Part shown: positions 22,628-24,138 of the stretch, piece by piece
Layout of the letters: the number at the start of each line of letters is the position of its first letter
Position numbering within the stretch: position 1 is the stretch's first letter
DNA from: RGIG7450 sp045577655
GTDB lineage: Bacteria > Bacillota > Clostridia > RUG12999
Assembly (NCBI GenBank): GCA_045577655.1
Contig: JAZNIU010000019.1
Span: forward strand, 1 to 24,138
DNA length: 24,138 nucleotides
Reading direction: 5' to 3'
The notes under the pieces: generated by a model
What the model saw: the letters and a program-made list of their open reading frames with translations, nothing else
What the model was told of the DNA's origin: nothing
Databases searched by the model: none
Program-made: the position numbers and the translations under genes

Positions 22628-23998
22628 TTATTTTTTAAACTTTTTTGTTTTGCGCCAACCGTTTTTGTTAATCTGGCGGGACCTTGCAAGTGCAAGAGCA
22701 TCAGCAGGAACATCTTCTGTGATGGTGGAGCCTGCGGCAGTATATGCACCGTCGCCAACGGTTACGGGAGCAACCAGGTTGGTGTTACAACCGATAAACG
22801 CATCATTTCCTATAGTGGTGCGGAACTTGTTTTGGCTGTCATAGTTAACAGTTACAGTACCGCAACCGAAATTAACCCTTTCGCCAACGTCGCTGTCGCC
22901 CACATAGGTGAGATGTGCAATTTTTGTTCCGTCGCCTATAACAGAGTTTTTAAGCTCCACAAAGTCGCCTACTTTAACATTGTTGCCAACTGTGCAGCCG
23001 GGACGGATATATGCAAAAGGGCCAACGTTTACACCTTCGCCCACTTTTGCGGAAAGAAGAACAGAAGATTTTATGTTACAGCCATTGCCGATGACAGAAT
23101 CTTCAATTTCGCAGGAAGGGCCGATTGTGCAACCGCTTCCGATAACGCTGCTGCCTTTTATTATTGTGTTTGGATATATAACGGTATCGGCCTGGATTTT
23201 AACGTCCCCACCGATGTATGTAGTTTTCGGGTCAATTATGGCAACTCCCGAACGCATGAGAGCGTCGTTTATTCTGCTGCGCATAATAGCGTCGGCATTT
23301 GCAAGCTGGACACGGTCGTTAATCCCCAGAATTTCAGATATATCTTTTGCCTGATAAGCGCCGACATTATATCCGTTTTTAAGGAGAATTTCTATAGTGT
23401 CTGTAAGATAATACTCTGCCTGAGCATTGTCGTTTCTAATCTCGGAAAGAGCCGCTCTTAAAAGACCAACATCAAAACAGTACATACCCGAATTTACTTC
23501 GGTTATCTGTTTCTGAACGGCAGTTGCATCCTTGTCTTCTATAATTGCTTTGACGTTTAGATTGTCATCTCTTAGAATTCTGCCGTAACCTGCGGGATTA
23601 TCAAGGTTTGCTGTTATAACAGTTGCAGCAAAACGATTGTCAAAATGATATTTGATAGCGGCAGAGAGCGTTTCTGTTGTGATAAGAGGAGCATCCCCCG
23701 CAAGAACAAGAACTGCACCGTCGTCCTCTAAAAGAGGCATTGCGGACATAACAGCATGGCCTGTACCAAGCTGCTCTTCCTGAAGGGCATATTTTTTGTC
23801 TTCACCGAGGCAAGCTTTAACCTGGTCGGCACCTGCGCCAACAACAGTTATGATATTGTCAATTCCTGCAGAAGTAACTGCAGAATAGACCCATTTAATT
23901 ATCGGAGTGAAACAAAGCTCATGCGTAACCTTGGCTTTTGAAGATTTCATTCTTGTGCCCGAACCGGCGGCCAAAATCACAGATGAAACTGAAGACAT
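22628..23998 (-). CDS. glmU: Bifunctional GlmU: GlcN-1-P acetyltransferase / GlcNAc-1-P uridylyltransferase
   Basis: The 456-residue enzyme makes UDP-GlcNAc, precursor of peptidoglycan and here also of the CapEFG pathway. The N-terminal uridylyltransferase has LAAGSGTRMK at 9-18, K23, a Q-x-x-QLGTGHA segment near 73-81 and LAGDAPL. The C-terminal left-handed beta-helix of hexapeptide repeats begins near 250 and contains YIRPG, the catalytic H362 (AHLTYVGDS) and VNYD. Both active sites look complete. The usual PKV-H of the first domain is AKVTH here, keeping the Lys. GGAGGT lies 8 bases before ATG 23998. Confidence 0.96.
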   Translation of the reverse strand: MSSVSSVILAAGSGTRMKSSKAKVTHELCFTPIIKWVYSAVTSAGIDNIITVVGAGADQVKACLGEDKKYALQEEQLGTGHAVMSAMPLLEDDGAVLVLAGDAPLITTETLSAAIKYHFDNRFAATVITANLDNPAGYGRILRDDNLNVKAIIEDKDATAVQKQITEVNSGMYCFDVGLLRAALSEIRNDNAQAEYYLTDTIEILLKNGYNVGAYQAKDISEILGINDRVQLANADAIMRSRINDALMRSGVAIIDPKTTYIGGDVKIQADTVIYPNTIIKGSSVIGSGCTIGPSCEIEDSVIGNGCNIKSSVLLSAKVGEGVNVGPFAYIRPGCTVGNNVKVGDFVELKNSVIGDGTKIAHLTYVGDSDVGERVNFGCGTVTVNYDSQNKFRTTIGNDAFIGCNTNLVAPVTVGDGAYTAAGSTITEDVPADALALARSRQINKNGWRKTKKFKK

Positions 23999-24035
23999 AG
24001 TGTCTACCTCCCCAAAAAATTCTTTTATTACTTAT

Positions 24036-24064
24036 ATTATCTCACATTTACGACATTATTTCAA
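24036..24064 (-). promoter_or_regulatory. Sigma-A promoter of glmU-prs
   Basis: On the minus strand TTGAAA (24064-24059), 17 bases, then GATAAT (24041-24036) with an extended TGA element. It lies 37 bases before the glmU start. Confidence 0.7.
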
Positions 24065-24138
24065 GTCTTTTTGAAAATTTGACAAAGTGACAAATTTCCC
24101 GGCTTTTTTTATGGCATATTTGAACAAGAGTGCCAATA
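24065..24138. other. Window edge upstream of glmU, no callable gene
   Basis: The last 74 bases hold an AT-rich stretch with a tandem TGACAAA (24080-24086 and 24088-24094). A short minus-strand frame is open in from the edge, but it is too short to judge as the tail of an upstream gene. Nothing else is supported. Confidence 0.4.

Noticed and set aside
22610..23461. Long plus-strand open frame (283 codons) opposite glmU
   Set aside because: It lies almost wholly on the complement of the GlmU catalytic and hexapeptide-repeat regions, has no ribosome binding site, and its Cys/Asn-rich translation resembles no family. The GlmU motifs on the other strand are unmistakable.

Overview
The window reads as a chromosomal segment of an endospore-forming, low-GC Firmicute of the class Clostridia. 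Reasons: spoVAD/spoVAE sporulation genes, strong AGGAGG-type ribosome binding sites, GTG and TTG starts, many U-tract terminators, and the glmU-prs gene order common in Firmicutes. The species cannot be named from the sequence.

Region 1 (1-4545, +) is the end of a surface-polysaccharide operon: a Wzx-type flippase cut by the left edge, then capE, capF and capG, the three enzymes that convert UDP-GlcNAc to UDP-N-acetyl-L-fucosamine (UDP-L-FucNAc). Region 2 (4578-5954, -) holds spoVAE and spoVAD, needed for dipicolinic acid uptake into the forespore. spoVAC is not beside them. Region 3 (6053-9635, +) is an mglBAC galactose/glucose-type ABC importer, divergent from spoVAD and closed by a terminator.

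Region 4 (9666-14441, +) returns to polysaccharide work under a near-consensus promoter: a GT4-type glycosyltransferase, a Wzy/ligase-type membrane protein, a PF14907-type nucleotidyltransferase-like protein and a PfoR/PTS_EIIC_2 membrane protein. The polysaccharide functions are therefore split by the spore and sugar-uptake genes. Region 5 has a tRNA-Val(UAC) with its own promoter and terminator, a CPA2-type cation/proton antiporter, and an unusual membrane protein with a C-terminal E2-like acyltransferase domain whose catalytic His appears to be Glu.

Region 6 is argG (-), ruvC (+), a small XRE regulator (-) divergent from a secreted SGNH hydrolase (+), then prs and glmU (-). GlmU makes the UDP-GlcNAc that CapE consumes.

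The most unusual observations are: (a) the membrane-fused, lipoyl-less E2-like protein with an H-to-E change; (b) an 11-bp palindrome TACTAnTAGTA lying on the -10 boxes of both argG and the XRE gene, suggesting a shared repressor; (c) terminators interleaved with the next promoter at three places; and (d) a PfoR-like membrane protein and a nucleotidyltransferase-like protein ending a polysaccharide operon. No CRISPR array, insertion sequence, phage or obvious defence system was seen. All protein calls come from reading motifs by eye; no database search was run.
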